64,000 nucleotides of DNA from Pseudozyma flocculosa PF-1. Its lineage: Eukaryota; Basidiomycota; Ustilaginomycetes; Ustilaginales; Ustilaginaceae. The notes beneath the pieces are model-generated. The model was not told where the DNA came from. It did no database searches and saw only the letters and a list, made by a program, of their open reading frames with translations. Both the position numbers and the translations under genes were made by a program. This document shows positions 32,140-45,369 of the stretch, piece after piece. Positions within the stretch are counted from its first letter, which is position 1. Each line of letters opens with the position of its first letter. The stretch covers positions 161,955 through 225,954 of the forward strand of contig NW_006920893.1 in assembly GCF_000417875.1 (NCBI RefSeq), given 5' to 3'.

Positions 32140-33478
32140 GGTTGTGTTCGGGTGCGGTCTGCGGGGCGGAGACGGGATGGCTTTGGGAGGGCGGGTGGTG
32201 GGTACAGGCAATGGTTCGGGCTGATGGATGGATAGATGGATGCGGGAAGGAAGGAAGGAGATGGAGAAGGACGGAGGTAAGCAGCCTGACCTGGCCTGGC
32301 CTGGCCTGGCTTCTGGGGGCGGCGTCGCGTCCTCGTCTCTCACGGTCCAGTCCAGGATCAACGGTCTGATCAACAGCGCGCCACGTAGGGCGGCGGCGGC
32401 GGCGGCATCAGCGGGCGGCTGCTGTGTGGGTGCCGCGCCTGGGCGGTGCGGGAGTGCGACGATCCGCAAAAGCCGCCTGGCCTGGTCTGGCCCGCACCCA
32501 AACGCCGCTCGAGGCGAGATCCAAGCTTGTAGTTGGGATCTCGGCCAGGCGGCAGAGAGCTGCACGGGCCATGCACGGTCACGTACGCCATGGCTCGGCC
32601 ATCTTGGCTTGCTTTCAGCCGCAACAGAAGATGCGCACGGGCGCACGGGCACGCACCCACGTTTTTCCTTTCGAGGCCAACCTCCACCCTAGGTAGCCTG
32701 CACCTTGGCCGCGTTTCCCCCCCGCGAATCCCGCCGGCTTTGGACGTGCCTCGCACCTCGCCTCGTCCGACTCCCGATCATCGTCGGTGCGTCCCCCAGC
32801 AAGCAGGGCAGGACAGGGCGGGGCATAGAGCACCTCCGTCAGTCTCATCGTTCGTTTGGCCGCAGCTTGGATGTTCGACTCGTCGATTGAGTGTGGTGGG
32901 AGCGGGATCGTGTCATGATGAGGGCAGAAGTGTGTATGGATGGAGCGGAGCGGAACGAGGCAGGGCGGTCAAACGAGGGCACCCTGGTTTTCTTTTGGAG
33001 CTGCGGAGAGTGCATGACGGGGGGCGGGCGAAGCAAATGGTGGCGGGCAGCGAGTAGCAACTCTTGGGCTAGACTGAATGCAATGGCAAAGCGAAATGGC
33101 CTTGACGGCGACGACCGACGGCGGTGGCAGCGATGAGTGGAATGGTGTGCCGTGCGTCTGTGCGCGAGAAAGCCAGAGGAGTGGCGAGCGTATGTGCGAT
33201 GGAGAGAAGACCCGACGAGAGAGGATGCTGGAGACATGACGAGGGGGGCCAAGGCGACAGCGGCACGGCTAAACGCCAGGCGAGCGTCGACAGATGTCGG
33301 CTGGCCGCTGGGCTGGCTGTCTGTCGGGCCGGGTCGAGTCGAGTCAAGGCGGCAGTGCTGGGCGAGAAGGAGATGCTTGATGCTGTGATGCGGAGAGATC
33401 GCCACGACGGCGCTTTCTGGGGGGGACGGGCGGAACCCATGGAAGAAAGGGGCGCAGGGATCCGCCTTGCAGCCGGTG
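32140..33478. other. Intergenic stretch between MAPEG and CENP-B-like genes
   Basis: MAPEG promoter and 3' flank of the CENP-B-like gene. Short CTGGC runs occur near 32285-32310. Low-complexity open frames only; no gene is supported. Confidence 0.4.
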
Positions 33479-36400
33479 CTATTGCTCGCTGTGGACGGCC
33501 GCGGCGGTCGGCGAGATGGGCCTCGAGGATGGCGCCGTCGACTGGGCGCCAGACGACGTCGCGCCGCCGGCTCCGTTGCGATCCCGGATCAACTGCTCGA
33601 TGTTGGCCTGCAGGTGGCCAAAGACGACAAAGTGGCTCGAGGGCACAAAGTTGCTCGACTGCTCGCCGAGGAAACGCAGCACCAGGTCCAACGACTGTTG
33701 CGCCTGCTCGGCCGTCACAATCGACTGCTCCTGGCCGGCAGCCTGGCCTGCGGGCAGCGGCGACGATCTCGACGGTGCAGCCTGGGCTTGCCCCGCTGGA
33801 GACTCGCCCGCTGATATCCCCGGGCCGCAGTCAGCCTCGTCCTCGATCGAAGCCGTGATGCCGTGCGGCGACCTGGTCAGGGGCGACGATGCCCCGGGGA
33901 CGTGGCCTCTTCGACTGGACCGCTTGACCGGCGAGGTCGACGCTTTCCTCTGCCGTGGCTTCGACGCCTGGCCTGCCTTTCGCGCGCCACCGGTGGAGCT
34001 GCCGGCTTTGCCGGCGGCTGCGGTCGTCTGCCCATCCGTGGAGGCTGGCGAGATCGGCGCTCCTTCGTGCGGGCGTTGAGGCAAGGGAGAGGGCGAGCCG
34101 CCGGGCGTCTCAAACACGGGGCGGCTGTGCATCGAGCTCTCACGCAGCCGCAGCTTGTTGTCGGGCGTGGCGGGGAACTGGAAAGCGTTCATGACCGCCC
34201 TCGGGTCCGGCCGGTCGCCGCCGAAGGGCGGGCCCAGCACTGGGTGCGACTCGACCCGCGCTGCTTGCGGACCCGCCCGGCGCCGTTTGGCAGCGACCCC
34301 GGCCCTGTCATCGCCATCCCCGCCTGCACCAGCGGGTCCGGCACCGACGCCCTGCATCTGTAGCAGGAACGGGTTGTCCTGAGAGCTATGCAGCGCGCCC
34401 GCGCCGTCGACAAAGGCGCGGCTGGGGAAGAATCCGGCGGCGTGGGGCGGTAGACTGCCGTTCGACTGCTGGAAATGAAGCGACGGATGACCACCCTGCG
34501 GCTGATGGTGCTGGTGGTGGTGGTGCTGCTGCTGCTGAGCGGCCATGTGCTGGACAAACTCGGGCGACAAGCCTTCATGTTGGCCCGCGTTCGTCTGTTG
34601 GCCAAACTGCATCCGGGCGAGGTTGGAGTTGAGCGGCGAGACGTGGTCCGAGCCCGCAAACGAAGCAGAGGCCATCGCCTCGAAGCGGCGCTTCTGGCTC
34701 GACGTGGGCGTCGTCTGGCCCGAGACGCTGTGATGGCCGTCATGCTGCGTCGCTGCCGCCCGTTCCGAGGCCGAAGGCGTCAGAGCACGAGCTGAGCCTT
34801 CATGGCTTGGGACCGCAGCGGCGGTGGCGGCAGCAGCCGTGGAAGCCGCTGCTGCGGAGGCCGACCTCGAGGCACGGCCCGCACCGACGTGCTCGCCCTT
34901 CACCCTGGACGGGCCGTCGTCGCACACGATATCGCCGTCGGCATCGGCATCGGCATCAGCATCAGCTTCAGCATCGATGTCGGCGTCGCCGTCCGGAGTG
35001 GGGAGCCTAGACCCCGACGGCGAGGCGCTGGTGGATGCGTCGATGTCCCTCGTGGTGTTGGCCTTGGGCAGCTGGTTGCGCTCGCGAAACTTTTCGATCC
35101 AGCCACCCGAGGCCTTGAACTTGTCGAGGGTGAGGCCGATCTCCTTGGCGATCCGGAGCGCCTCGGAGCGGATCATGGCGTCATGGACGGGCTTGCCCTC
35201 GGCCGTGGTCCGCATCACCCATTCGCTCAGCCGATCCTCGACCTCGGGGAACTTGGCGGTGCGGTGCTTGGCGATCCTGGCGGCCTCGCTGCTCGGGTCA
35301 ATGGCGAGCCACTTGTGCTTCTGCTTGAGGATCTTGCTGACGGTGCTCCTCTCGATGCCAAACTTGGCTGCGATGGCGTCCTGCTTGGCGTCGGGGTTGG
35401 CCAGCTGGAAGTCGCAGATCAGCTTGCGGTCGATGTTGAGCAGCTTGCGCTTGCGCTTCGACATGCGCAGCGACGGAGGGACGAAGCCGTTGCTAAAGTC
35501 GTGCGACAGCAGCTCGTCGGACGTCGACGAGGCCCGGCTGACGCACGTCGAAGGGGCGTTGGAGATGCTGTCGGTCGACGTGTCCTGCGAGCCAAAGGAG
35601 GCGTCCGGGTAGAATCGGGCGCTGCCGAGCGGCGAGATGGAACACTGCCCGTGCTGGCCCGACATGGACGTCAACGACGTCATCGCGGTCGAGGCTATGC
35701 TGTTGGACGGCGAGATGGAGCGGATCGAGTGGCCCGAAGTCTGCCGAGACTGCTCCTGCTGGGATGCCATGTGACGATGGCCATGCATCTGGTCCTGATG
35801 CTGCCCCTGCGACTGCTGCAGGACGCCGGGCGAGATTGGATGTCCATGGCCGAGCATCGCCTGGTGAGCATGCCGCGTGTCGTGCTGCTGGTTCGGGCCA
35901 AACGGCATCATAGCCGGGAAGGTGCCTTGCGACCCAGCCTCGACGGGCGAGACCGGCGCGCTGATGTGCAGGTTCTCTGAACGCATCGCAGAGCCATCCC
36001 CTGGGTTGCCGCCCGACATCATCGAGCCTGCCTGACCGAGGCTCTGGCTCGGGCGATGGGAAAGGAACGGCCGCGAGCCGCCGCCGCCGCCTGCGCGATT
36101 CGTAGACTCTCCGACCCTGCCCAGGTGCAAGCTTCGCTGCCCAGGCGTCGGCGAGCCCTGTTGCTGTGGGTGACCGAACAACAAGGGGCGCGAGAAAGGC
36201 CATCAGCGATCGAGCACGACGCTGCGAAGACGGTGGGGCCATCCTCCGCGACGACACAAGGTCATCTGCCCCCGGCCACGATATCCGATGTCTACCCGAC
36301 TCACCATAAACATGCGCTTCTGGATGAAACCCAGTGGCGAGGGGCTCTCGACCTCGTTGTCGTCGGCCATCTCGCCGTCGGCGGGCCCTTTGGGGTTGGT

Positions 36401-37060
36401 GGACAGGCCTTGCAGGGGTCGCCGCCGCGTCTCACCGCCGGCGCCATGCGCAATGGCGGCAGCACCGCTGTCGCCATTGCCATTGCCATTGCCATCGCCC
36501 TCGCCAGAAGCGGGCACATCGCCGCCGCTGCCACCGTGGCCGCTGACGTTGTCGGCCGCAATGTCGACATCCATGTCGGTTGTGGCCACCTGTCTCGCAT
36601 GCGGCCGGCGGTGGCTGTCCGGCGGTGTCGGCAGCGAGGTGGCAGCGAATCGACCCTTGTGACCCAGCGCGCCGTTGAGCTGCGATTCGTGCGAGGCCGA
36701 GAAGCCAGAGGCGGCCGAAGTGCTGCCGAACAGCTCCGAGTTGGCGGCCATGTCGTTGCCGTCGGCACCGAGGGTCTGTGACGCCCCTCCGGCCTGGCTG
36801 TGCTCCTCGGAGACGGTGTAGGGTAGGAAGGCGGCGTGGTCGGTCGGGAACTGGTGGCCGGTCGAGTAGCCGCCGCTCTGCATGAACTCGACGCTGTCCA
36901 TGCCGTGCCATGACGTGGTGCCGCGAGCTCCTGCTTCTCCCGCCGAGTGACTCTGGACCCCGATCGACAGCTCCGAGGAAGGCTGGACTTGGTTGCCTGG
37001 GGCTTCGGCCGGGAGCACCCTGGGCATCGCGTTGCTGTCGCCAACCTGATCTTGGCCCAT
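33479..37060 (-). CDS. CENP-B-type helix-turn-helix DNA-binding protein
   Basis: Two exons: 36305-37060 and 33479-36163, giving 1146 residues. Donor gtgagt and acceptor cccacag join in phase 0. The ATG at 37060 opens MGQDQVGDSN. The first 480 residues are disordered and rich in Gln, His, Ser and Gly. Residues about 486-540 form the CENP-B N-terminal HTH (SKRKRKLLNIDRKLICDFQ, GIERSTVSKILKQKHKW). Residues about 547-617 form the second, CENPB-type (Tc5 transposase) HTH (FPEVEDRLSEWV, SEALRIAKEIGLTLDKFKAS, GWIEKFRERNQL). No DDE transposase domain follows. Instead there is an acidic (DADADADG), Ala/Ser/Gln-rich tail. This fits a DNA-binding domain derived from a pogo-like transposase and kept for a nuclear role in chromatin or transcription. 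Target DNA and function are unknown. Confidence 0.85.
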
Positions 37061-37971
37061 GGTTTCGGCGGGGGCACCAGCAGCGAGGCCAGCTCAGTCT
37101 CTGCGCGAGCCCTGAGAGCCGATCGGAGGGACACCCGACGGGGACGTTGCCTCGGCAGAAGGTTTCGCCCGTCGATTCAGAGAGGCGAGCCTGTCGGTGG
37201 AGCAGTCAAAGGAGCATAGAGCGGTCCTCTGGCGCGGCCATGTATCGTTTCGCTGACGTTGGGAGCGTGGGGTCGCTTCGCCCTGAGGTGGGCTACACTG
37301 AGTAGACTCGCTCGACACTGAGCGGCCTACGACCGTCAGCAGCTAGGCAGTGCACGGGGCTGCTGGTGCCCGCGGTGTGGGCGGCGGCTTGTCGACTTCT
37401 CAGAGGGGACGCTGAGCAGCTCAGGCGAGGGCAAGGTCGTGGGCGTCCGACGGCCCCTGGACAGACCACGTTGGCCTGGGCGAAGCAGGCTATCGACCTT
37501 GACGAGCTCGATCCCGCCGAGCGCGCGCTCGAAGGCGTAGGAAGACCGCCTGTACAAATAGGAGCAGCGCCTTTGATCAAGCCTGGCCGACGCGGAGCGT
37601 CCGCTGCCCAAGGCGTGTGAGCGGCCTCTGGTGAGAAGATGAGGCAGGATAGAGAGCCGACCGACGACTGAAGCAAGCGTCAAAAGGTCCGCGAGGCCGT
37701 TGGCCGCACGTCGAGAGCGCCGAGCGGGTCTACGAGCGTGCCGTATGTCGTCCTGGAGGCGAGTGTGTGTGGGTGCAATGAAGGTGGGAGCGCGGCTGAG
37801 AAGGGTGGAGCAGAAGCGTAAGGACTGGAGTGTTGGCGTTGGCGGCGGCAGCCGAATGGCCGGGGGTGAACGCGTGGCCTGGCAGCGAACGACGGCCGGC
37901 CTAGGCGAGCACCCGTCCGAGAATCCAGCACCGGAGGGGCCGGGTAGAGAGAGTGATGCCGCGGACAGGGT

Positions 37972-37972
37972 C

Positions 37973-37999
<27 letters not shown>
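37972..37999. repeat. GA dinucleotide run
   Basis: An almost pure (GA)n tract in the stretch upstream of the CENP-B-like gene. Confidence 0.85.
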
Positions 38000-38003
<4 letters not shown>

Positions 38004-41000
38004 TGGCGACGGGGAAAGAGGAGGCGAGTGGCGGTGGTGGGTGATGTTGGGGTGCAAAGCTGGGATCGGCGCAGCCGATAGACGACGAGCCGGAAGTTGC
38101 CCGAGCGCCAAGCAAAGAAAGACGGATCGCACGCCGAGCGGAAGGACCGAGCCGTGGCAGCGGGACCTTCTTGCGCTGCTGCTGGTGCTGCTGGTGACGC
38201 TGGTGACGCTGCTGTCGGGTGGCACAGGCCAGCTCGGGCAGCGTCGCACTGCTGCTTGTCGTATTGCCGGTCGATCTCTCCGTGTCCAGCGCAGAGGAAG
38301 ATCTCCCAGTCGTCGTAGACGGATCGGGCTGCCGGAAGAGTGGGTGGGCAGAATGTGCTGTGGTGCGCTGCGGTGCGGTGCGGTGCGGTGCTGGTTTGTG
38401 CTACCGCAGACAAGCTCAGGGAAGCCGTTGCCGGTCGGAACGGTTCCGCTACTCTGCGAAGCCGCAAATGCGCTGGAGCACCGCGCGGGGAGGTGGTGGT
38501 GGAGACAAATACAGATGTCCAAAGAGACGGCGAGGGCGTCAAATTGCCGCCGGGCCACTAAGTACTATCGAGCACCACGCTGGACGCAGGCGTCGAGGCA
38601 AGGCAGCGCATTCGAGGTACGTACCTGCTCGTTTGCGGATGTCGTCGCCGACACGCAACGTGGCCTAGGGGCAACTTCGGAGGCAAGCAACGGCACGGCT
38701 GGGACGGCTGACGGAGAGGCCGGGCGGAGAGGAGCCGAAAAGGTCGTAAGAGGCGGGCTTGGCGTAGCTGCAAAGGGGTCGATCGACACCGGCTGCCCTG
38801 CCTTGCGTCGGGCGGAACCTGGCCCACTGGTCGTCGCAAGCGGCGATGGATGCCCTCGCTCCCGGTTCCCTTCTGCTTCTGATCCCGATTGCGGAGCGGG
38901 ACAGGTGCAGCTCGACCACGAGGACGTCGAGATCGCAGCAGGCCGGGTCAGAGGGCGAGCCGCAAGGGTCGATGGTGGTGGTGGTGGAGGAGGAGGAGGA
39001 GGAGGCGAGGGATCCACGAGCGCAAGGGTCAGGGCAGGGTGATGGCGGTCGGTCTTGGAGAGAAGACCAGGGCACGGCAGGGGTGAAGCAGGACAAGACC
39101 TGGAGCCTGTGAAGCCACCACCCCTTCTTAAAAAGCGGCGGGCGAGGGACCAACGCTGTGCTGCTGCTGCTGCTGCTGCCGTACCGGTAGCTGCCTCGCC
39201 GCCTCTCGCCCTCGCTCTGGGCCCTGCCTGCCTGGTCTTCGCCGCGGCAGGCCCGGCCAGCCAGGCCAGGCCAAGCCCTCGCTCGTCATGGAAAGGCCTG
39301 GCCTCTCTCTGGCCGCCGCTGGCTGGCCCGTTCCACGCTCGCTCGCCCGCCCGCCCGCTCGCCTGGTCCACTTCTCAATTTTTTCTCCCTCTCCCGCCTC
39401 GCCTCGACTCGGCATTTTTCTCTCCATTTTTCGACGTCTTTTTCCGTCCCTTCTTCGTTCGCCTGTATCGCGCCGGCGAGCTACCCCGCCCGGGCCCAGG
39501 CCCACAGAGGCCCAAGAGCAGGTAGACTGGAGGACGAGTGCAGGTCGACGATGCCTGCGCAGCATTCATCTTGCACGCTACGGCGCCGACGCCTCTTGCG
39601 GGGCGGAGGGGGCGGGAAGCTAGAGTGTTGTCGCCACCGGATCGCTTTCCGGACGGCCTGGCCAGACAGGCCCAGCGCGAAACCGGGGCGGACGCTCCCT
39701 GGCCGTACGGGTGGCGGTCTTGCTTTGCCTCTGCCTTCTTCTTCCTCTCTCTCGCGGCGACGCCCGCCGCAGCTGCCGTCGAGCTCCGTCGCAAAGGCCG
39801 CCTTTAAGAGAGCCTCTCGCTTTCTGCAACGAAGTCCAAGCTGCTGCAATCGGGCCAGGCTCGCCCGGCTTCCGCGCGAGGCTGACGGGGGCGGCCTCTG
39901 CGTGCGGGCCACCGGCACCGGCACCGATGGCGTTGCCAACGCTGCTTGGGCTGCTACAGAGGTGGCGGAGCCGGCGAGGTGGCCGATGCTGTCGCGCTTG
40001 CCTATGCGGCAGGCCGGGCTCGAGCCTACGTACGACGTGCAAGAGGCATGCTGCTGCAAAGGCAGCTTGCTTGCTGCGCAAAAAGTGCCAAGCTGGTCGA
40101 CAGCAGGTACCTCGTACATACTCTGGCGGTGCAGCTTCGACGAGCGGCTGCGGCGACTGACACAGCAGACAGAGGACTCGCTCTTAGCTTGCGCCTCGAC
40201 CACGTCGACGCCCTACCTGTTCTGGCAGATCAGCCCGGAACGGAAGGGGGTCAACCACCGCCACCTCGACCGACCAAGGATGGAGCAAAACGATGGCGGC
40301 CCTCCGGCACCAAGGAGGGGAGCCCACCAGAGCACCGGGGCCCGAATCGCCTTTCTCTAGCTCGATTCCCCTTGTTCCTGCTTGGTCCGAGACGATGCAC
40401 GAAGAGCTTGAATGCCGCCCAGCGCATGCCTGCTTGCGCAGACCGGTGCACGGTATGGTGGGCAGCCTGCCTAGTCAGGTCGACGCGGAGCGGCCTGGCG
40501 CGGCGCGGCGCGGGCGCATGTACGTGAGGTCTGGCTGCAGGATGCACCGCATACGGTGGCATGCTCCAATCGCGAGCCATCCCTCGCCCTTTGCCCCTGC
40601 CTGCCATGTCTGCGTGCTTGCCGGTGGTCTTGGGTGGGTGGCGGCAGGGAAGAAGGAGAGAAAAACATGGCAGACGGGTGTGGCAGCTCGAGCGAGCTCG
40701 GACGCCGCGGCTCCTTTGTCGGCATCGCAGCGGTGGACCGACCCATTGTCACGCAGGTATTGACATACGTAATCCGAGGTACTGTTTGGTCGAGTCAGGG
40801 TACGGTGTGCTTGGAGCGGTGGAGCGGTGGGGCGAGTTGTCAAGAAGGACCAGGCAAGCACGGGACCGTCTTTGGTAGGTCTTGCCTCGCTCCCCTCGTT
40901 CCGCGCTCAGCGAAAGGGGAGGGAGCGGAGGGAGGGGAGGGAGACCAACACCGCCGCACCTTCCCGCGCCGGGCGAGGAGATGATTTTTTTGCAACCGAG

Positions 41001-41568
41001 GGCAAGCTAAGGCTGGCCTCTTCTCCCTCTCCGCCTCGAGTCCAACACCAAGCCAAGGCTCACCGCTCCAGGCAGGAACGCGACCGGGAACAGCCCAGGG
41101 CCAGGCCAGGCCTCTGGCCACCCGCGGAACGCAGGAAAAGTGGAGGTCTCGTCGTCTTTTCGCTCACTACTCCTTCTTTTCCCATCTCGGCACTCGGGAT
41201 TAGGGGCCAAAAGCGGTCCCCGGCATCGTCGACGTTCCATCTCGTTTCGCCTTTCACGGGAGCCCACTCTCGCACCCACCTCACCGCCCAGTCCACAACA
41301 TTCGATCAGGCAGACAGGCAGACGGGCAGACGATCGAGCGCCAGCCATACGATGATGGTGTAACAGGGCAGTATCGTTCGTCGAACGAGCCCCCCGCGAA
41401 GCGGAAGTCGATTTCGATATTAGACGTGCGGGGGCCCAGAATGGCGGGCCGGCCTGCAGCTGGGAGCGGATCGGAAGCGGAAGCGTCTCTTAGAATAGGT
41501 ATAGTGTACAGCGAAACGCCGGCGGAAGAGGAGTCGAGGAATCGAGGAGCCCGTGAAAGAAAAAGAGG

Positions 41569-41622
41569 GTGCGTGTGTGTGTGCGTGTGTGTGCGTGCGT
41601 GTGTGCGTAGGTGCGTGCGTGT
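41569..41622. repeat. GT/GC alternating dinucleotide run
   Basis: An alternating purine-pyrimidine tract of GTGT and GTGC units, about 200 nt downstream of the stop codon of the AreA-GATA-like gene. It is of a kind able to adopt Z-form DNA. Confidence 0.8.
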
Positions 41623-41822
41623 AATCATCGAGGGTCGTGTCGTGTTGAGAGAGGGCCGTGGCGATGGGGGTTGGCGAGGATTGGTGGATGACTGACGCAA
41701 GAAGCAGGGGCCGGGTCCGGTATGTGCGATCGAGCAGGAGCAGGGTATAGGTGGACGGGCGGATGTCGAGGCGAGGAGTAGGCAAAGCACGGCGGCGGCA
41801 TCGAGGCGGGCGAGGGACTCGT

Positions 41823-44800
41823 CTACCATCCCTTGTGGTGGAACGATCCCCACTCCTCGCTGTACCGCTTCGGCTTGGCATTCGGCTGCTGCTGCTGCTG
41901 CTGCTGCGCCGAGCCAGAGCCGGAGCCGGCGGGGTGCGCCGAGGTGAGCGGCCGCAGCTGGTTGCCGCCCAGCACCGTCTCCTTCTTGGTGCCGATGCCC
42001 AGCATGCGCGTCCGCGACTGCCGCTCCCACAGCAGGTTCTGCCGCAGGCTCTCGGACAGCTCGTCGCGCAGCATGTTGCGCCGCGTCGTCCGCGGCGTCT
42101 GCGGAGCCGCCGTCTCGGGCAGGTCCAGGCTGGAACGGTGCCGCGACAGCGCGGGCGCCGCCATCGGACCCGCAGAGGCGTTCTCGCTCTTGGACCGCGC
42201 GCCCATGCCGTGGTGGTACGGCTGCTGCTGCTGCTGCTGGGCCTGCAGGTGGTTGGGCAGACCCGCGCCCGACTCCTCAATGTCGTCGTTCGATGGGCTG
42301 ACCTCGAGTCGCATCGCCCGCGACTCGGCCTCGCGCGTGGCTGCATCCACTCCGGCCTGGCCGCTGCGGTCGCGGTCGGCGTGCGAACGCATGTGGGCCA
42401 GCGCATTGAGCTTGGCCATGGCCACGCTGCTGGGCTTGCCGCCCGTCGATCCGTGGCTGCTGTTGCTCGCGCCATCGTCGATGGAACCCTGAGGGTCAGA
42501 GGCGCGCCGGCCCAATGCGTTGGTCTGCTGCGAGTGCTGGGATTCCTGCTGCTGCTGCTGCTGCTGCTGTCGAGCCTTGCCTCCGCCAGTCGAGGACCGC
42601 GTCACCGAGGTGTCGAGCAGAGGAAGCGCCACGGCGCTCTTGCTGGTGCGCAGGCCGCCAGAGAAGGGCCCTGCCTGGATGCCGCTGCCGCTGGTGCTGG
42701 TGCTGCCCGTTGCGCCCGACGACGCATTCTCTCGGCTGCGGGGCCGCCTCTTTGACGCGGCAGCTTTTTGGCTGAGGGCGAGGCCGCTAGACAAGCTCGG
42801 CTTGGCGCGCAGGTCGGCCGCGCTTGCGTGAGGGCGGCCGGCGAGCTGGCCCGGAGGCGAGTGCTGCTCGTCCGGGTGGAAGAGCGAGCTGAGCAGGCCC
42901 CGAACCGGCTGCTGCGGCGGCGATGGCCCGGCGCTGGTCTGCTCCTGCGGGAGGGCCAGACGGACGTCGGCGGCACTCTTGGAGCGAATCGGGATCTTCT
43001 GGAACATGGACCTCTGGTGCTCCTCCTCCTCGCGCCGACGACGCTCCGCGGCCGCGGCCGCCTGCGCCTGCCGCTCGGCCTCTTCGGCCTCGGGATCGCT
43101 CGCCCACTCCTCATCGTCGTCCTCGTCCTCGAAGCCGTCATCCGCATCCGCAGCCTCGACCACCTCGGTCGGGGCCGGTCCTTTGGCCTCGGCGGGCGCG
43201 GCGGCCTCTTCGATGAGGTCCTCGTCGTCCTCGTCCTCGAACGAGTCCGAATCATCGCCTCCCATGGTAAACTGGACAGGCTGCTTCTTCTTGTTGGCGT
43301 TGTGGGCGCCCGCGGTCGGCGCGGCTGTCGCGGCAAGCTTGCCCTTCTGGGCTGGCGCTGCAGCCGGTGCGGGCGCCGCCTTGGTCATCGTCAGGCCGGA
43401 AAAGACGTTGCCGAGCCTGACCTGGCTGTTGCGCTTGACGGGAAGCCTGTCGGTGCTCTTGTGGTGGCGGTGGTCGCGGTGCAGTCCGGTCGACGACTTT
43501 GAGCGGTGCCCGGCGTGGAGCTGCGGTGCGTGGCCGTCGCGGGCCTTGGGCTTCGATGCCGCAGCGGCAGCCTTGGCGGCCGGCTTGGCAGTGCCCTCCT
43601 GGCGGGCGGGCTCGGCCGGGGTCGAGCTTGTGATGGCGCTGCCATTGGCCTCCGAGGGGCGGCGGTTGCTCGCGACGCTGCTGCTCGACTCGGGGCTGGC
43701 AAGGTAGAAGGCGGCACTGGCACCTCCGATGCGCTGCTTCTGCTCCTCGACGGGCTGCGCTGCTGCGGCGGCAGCGCTCGAAGGTGCCGCGTCCTGCGCA
43801 GCGGTTTGCTCCAGGTCCTCGGCCGACGGTGCCGGTTTGCGCTTCGTGGTAGAGCTCGGCTGCCGGCTGCCGGCGTGGGCGCTGGCCTGCGCCTCGCTGG
43901 TGGGCTTGGATGCCTTGGGAGGAATCGACGCCGGAGGCGGCATCAGCCGGGCGGCCTCCTCATCGTGCTGGCTAAGAGCGGCCGAGGACGATGCGGCGAC
44001 CGGGCCGGGCGAGGCGGTCCGCGAGATGGCACCAACGGTCGGGGCAGTGGCGATGTTCATCTTGGAGGGCGACATCGGTCCGGCGGTCTCGGGGGCGCGG
44101 CAGGGCTCAACCGAGCGGCCGAAGGCTGCTGCCTCTGTCCGCTGGATTGCAGCCGGCGAGTGGGCCGACGACGCAGCCGTGGAGCTGTATTCGGCCGGCG
44201 CACTGAAGCGCTCGGCGGCCTCAAAGGCATCGCCCGATGATGGCCGCTGGGGCGCGTCGATGGCGCCGGTGCTCGAAATCATCTCGGACGACATCCGCGA
44301 AAGGCCCGGACGCGCCGTGCGCACGAGCGCGCTGAGGCTGTCGCGGCTGGTGCTATCGAGGTAGAGGCTCTCGATGGCCATCTGGAAGCTGAGGGGCCGC
44401 CTGCGCGAGACGCTCTGGTTGCGCTGCTTGACCCTGGCGCGGCTGCCAAAGGCCGAAGACGACGAGACGGCGCGCTTCCGGTCCCAGAGCGAGTCGCGTT
44501 CGCTGGCCTGCTCGGCCATCGACTGCTGTTGCTGCTGCTGCTGCTGCTGCTGCGAGAGTGATCCGGAGACCTCGACATCCCTCCGGCTGGCCTGCTTGAC
44601 GCTGCTGTTGCCACCGCTGCTGCGGCTGGCTCTCGCTTTGCGCTGTTGCCGGCTGGGCCCGGCCTCGGGCTGCGTCCTCTCCTTCCGCGGGCTTGTCTGA
44701 GCAGCGGCCCTGTCATTTGTGGCTGCCTTCTTCCGTCGGGCAGGGGCGAGGTTCGCTTGCCGGCTGCTCGATGCGGCCGTGGCGGCGGCTGCCTCGGCGT

Positions 44801-45369
44801 CGCTGTCCGAAGACGAGTCCGACTCGGGCTCGGGATCCGAGAGCGCGGCGCTGGCCTGGCCGAGCAGGGACGACAGCCTCGAATGCTGATAGCTGCCTGC
44901 CACGCTGTTGGCGCGGCTCAGCAGAGGCGTGTCGAGCGGGGTGAAGTCGGTCAGGTCAGAGAGTGCGACGTCCGGGGGGAGGAGGTGCGCCTCTCGGAAC
45001 CAGAGCCGCCACGAGAGGTTCTCGAGGCGTCGGCCCGATTCGAGCGACTCCTTGCACTTGGTGAAGACTGGACGGGTCGCGGGAGGGGGGGAATGCGGAT
45101 GGGGCAAGAGAGGGGAGGGGGTGTAAGGGAAGGCTGCGCGGCAAGGGACGCAGCGAGGCGGGGGAGCCGGCGGCAGAGGGGACTGCAGGCCATGGTGGCA
45201 GCCCGCAGACTGCCGAGAGAGGGCGTGCTAGTGCCATGTCTGGCGAGCAGAGAAACGGCGAAGGCTCACCATTCCAGAGGTTGGCGAGCTGATCTAGGTC
45301 GAGATCGTTGAGCTTCTGCACGTTGTCCATCGACAAAGCCAGGACAGGGTCCGGGAGAGATGACGGCAT
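41823..45369 (-). CDS. AreA-GATA-like (DUF1752) / DUF3295 regulatory protein
   Basis: Two exons: 45270-45369 and 41823-45067, giving 1114 residues. The junction falls inside the N-terminal domain and restores LANLWNVFTKCKESL followed by RLENLSWRLWF (residues about 29-59). This is the AreA-GATA-like (formerly DUF1752) motif found at the N-terminus of AreA-type nitrogen regulators and related fungal proteins. No GATA zinc finger is present. The middle is disordered and Ser/Ala/Gln-rich, with an acidic block (DDSDSFEDEDDEDL). The C-terminus has a DUF3295-like region: RRNMLRDELSESLRQNLLW and the terminal EEWGSFHHKGW. Proteins with this pair of ends in fungi have been linked to nutrient signalling, so a cytosolic or nuclear regulator of carbon or nitrogen response is plausible but inferred. 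Exon 1 begins at the ATG at 45369 (MPSSLPDP). Confidence 0.82.

Larger units (their letters stand above)
37061..41822. other. Long non-genic stretch
   Basis: This 4.8-kb stretch is upstream of the CENP-B-like gene and downstream of the AreA-GATA-like gene. It contains a GA run (37972-37999), GGT/GGA runs (38960-39006), GAGACCAACACC (40941-40952), CGAGTCCAACACC (41037-41049) and GT/GC dinucleotide runs (41569-41622). Open frames on both strands are Arg/Ser/Pro-rich without domains. No tRNA-like cloverleaf or mobile-element terminus was recognised. Confidence 0.4.
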
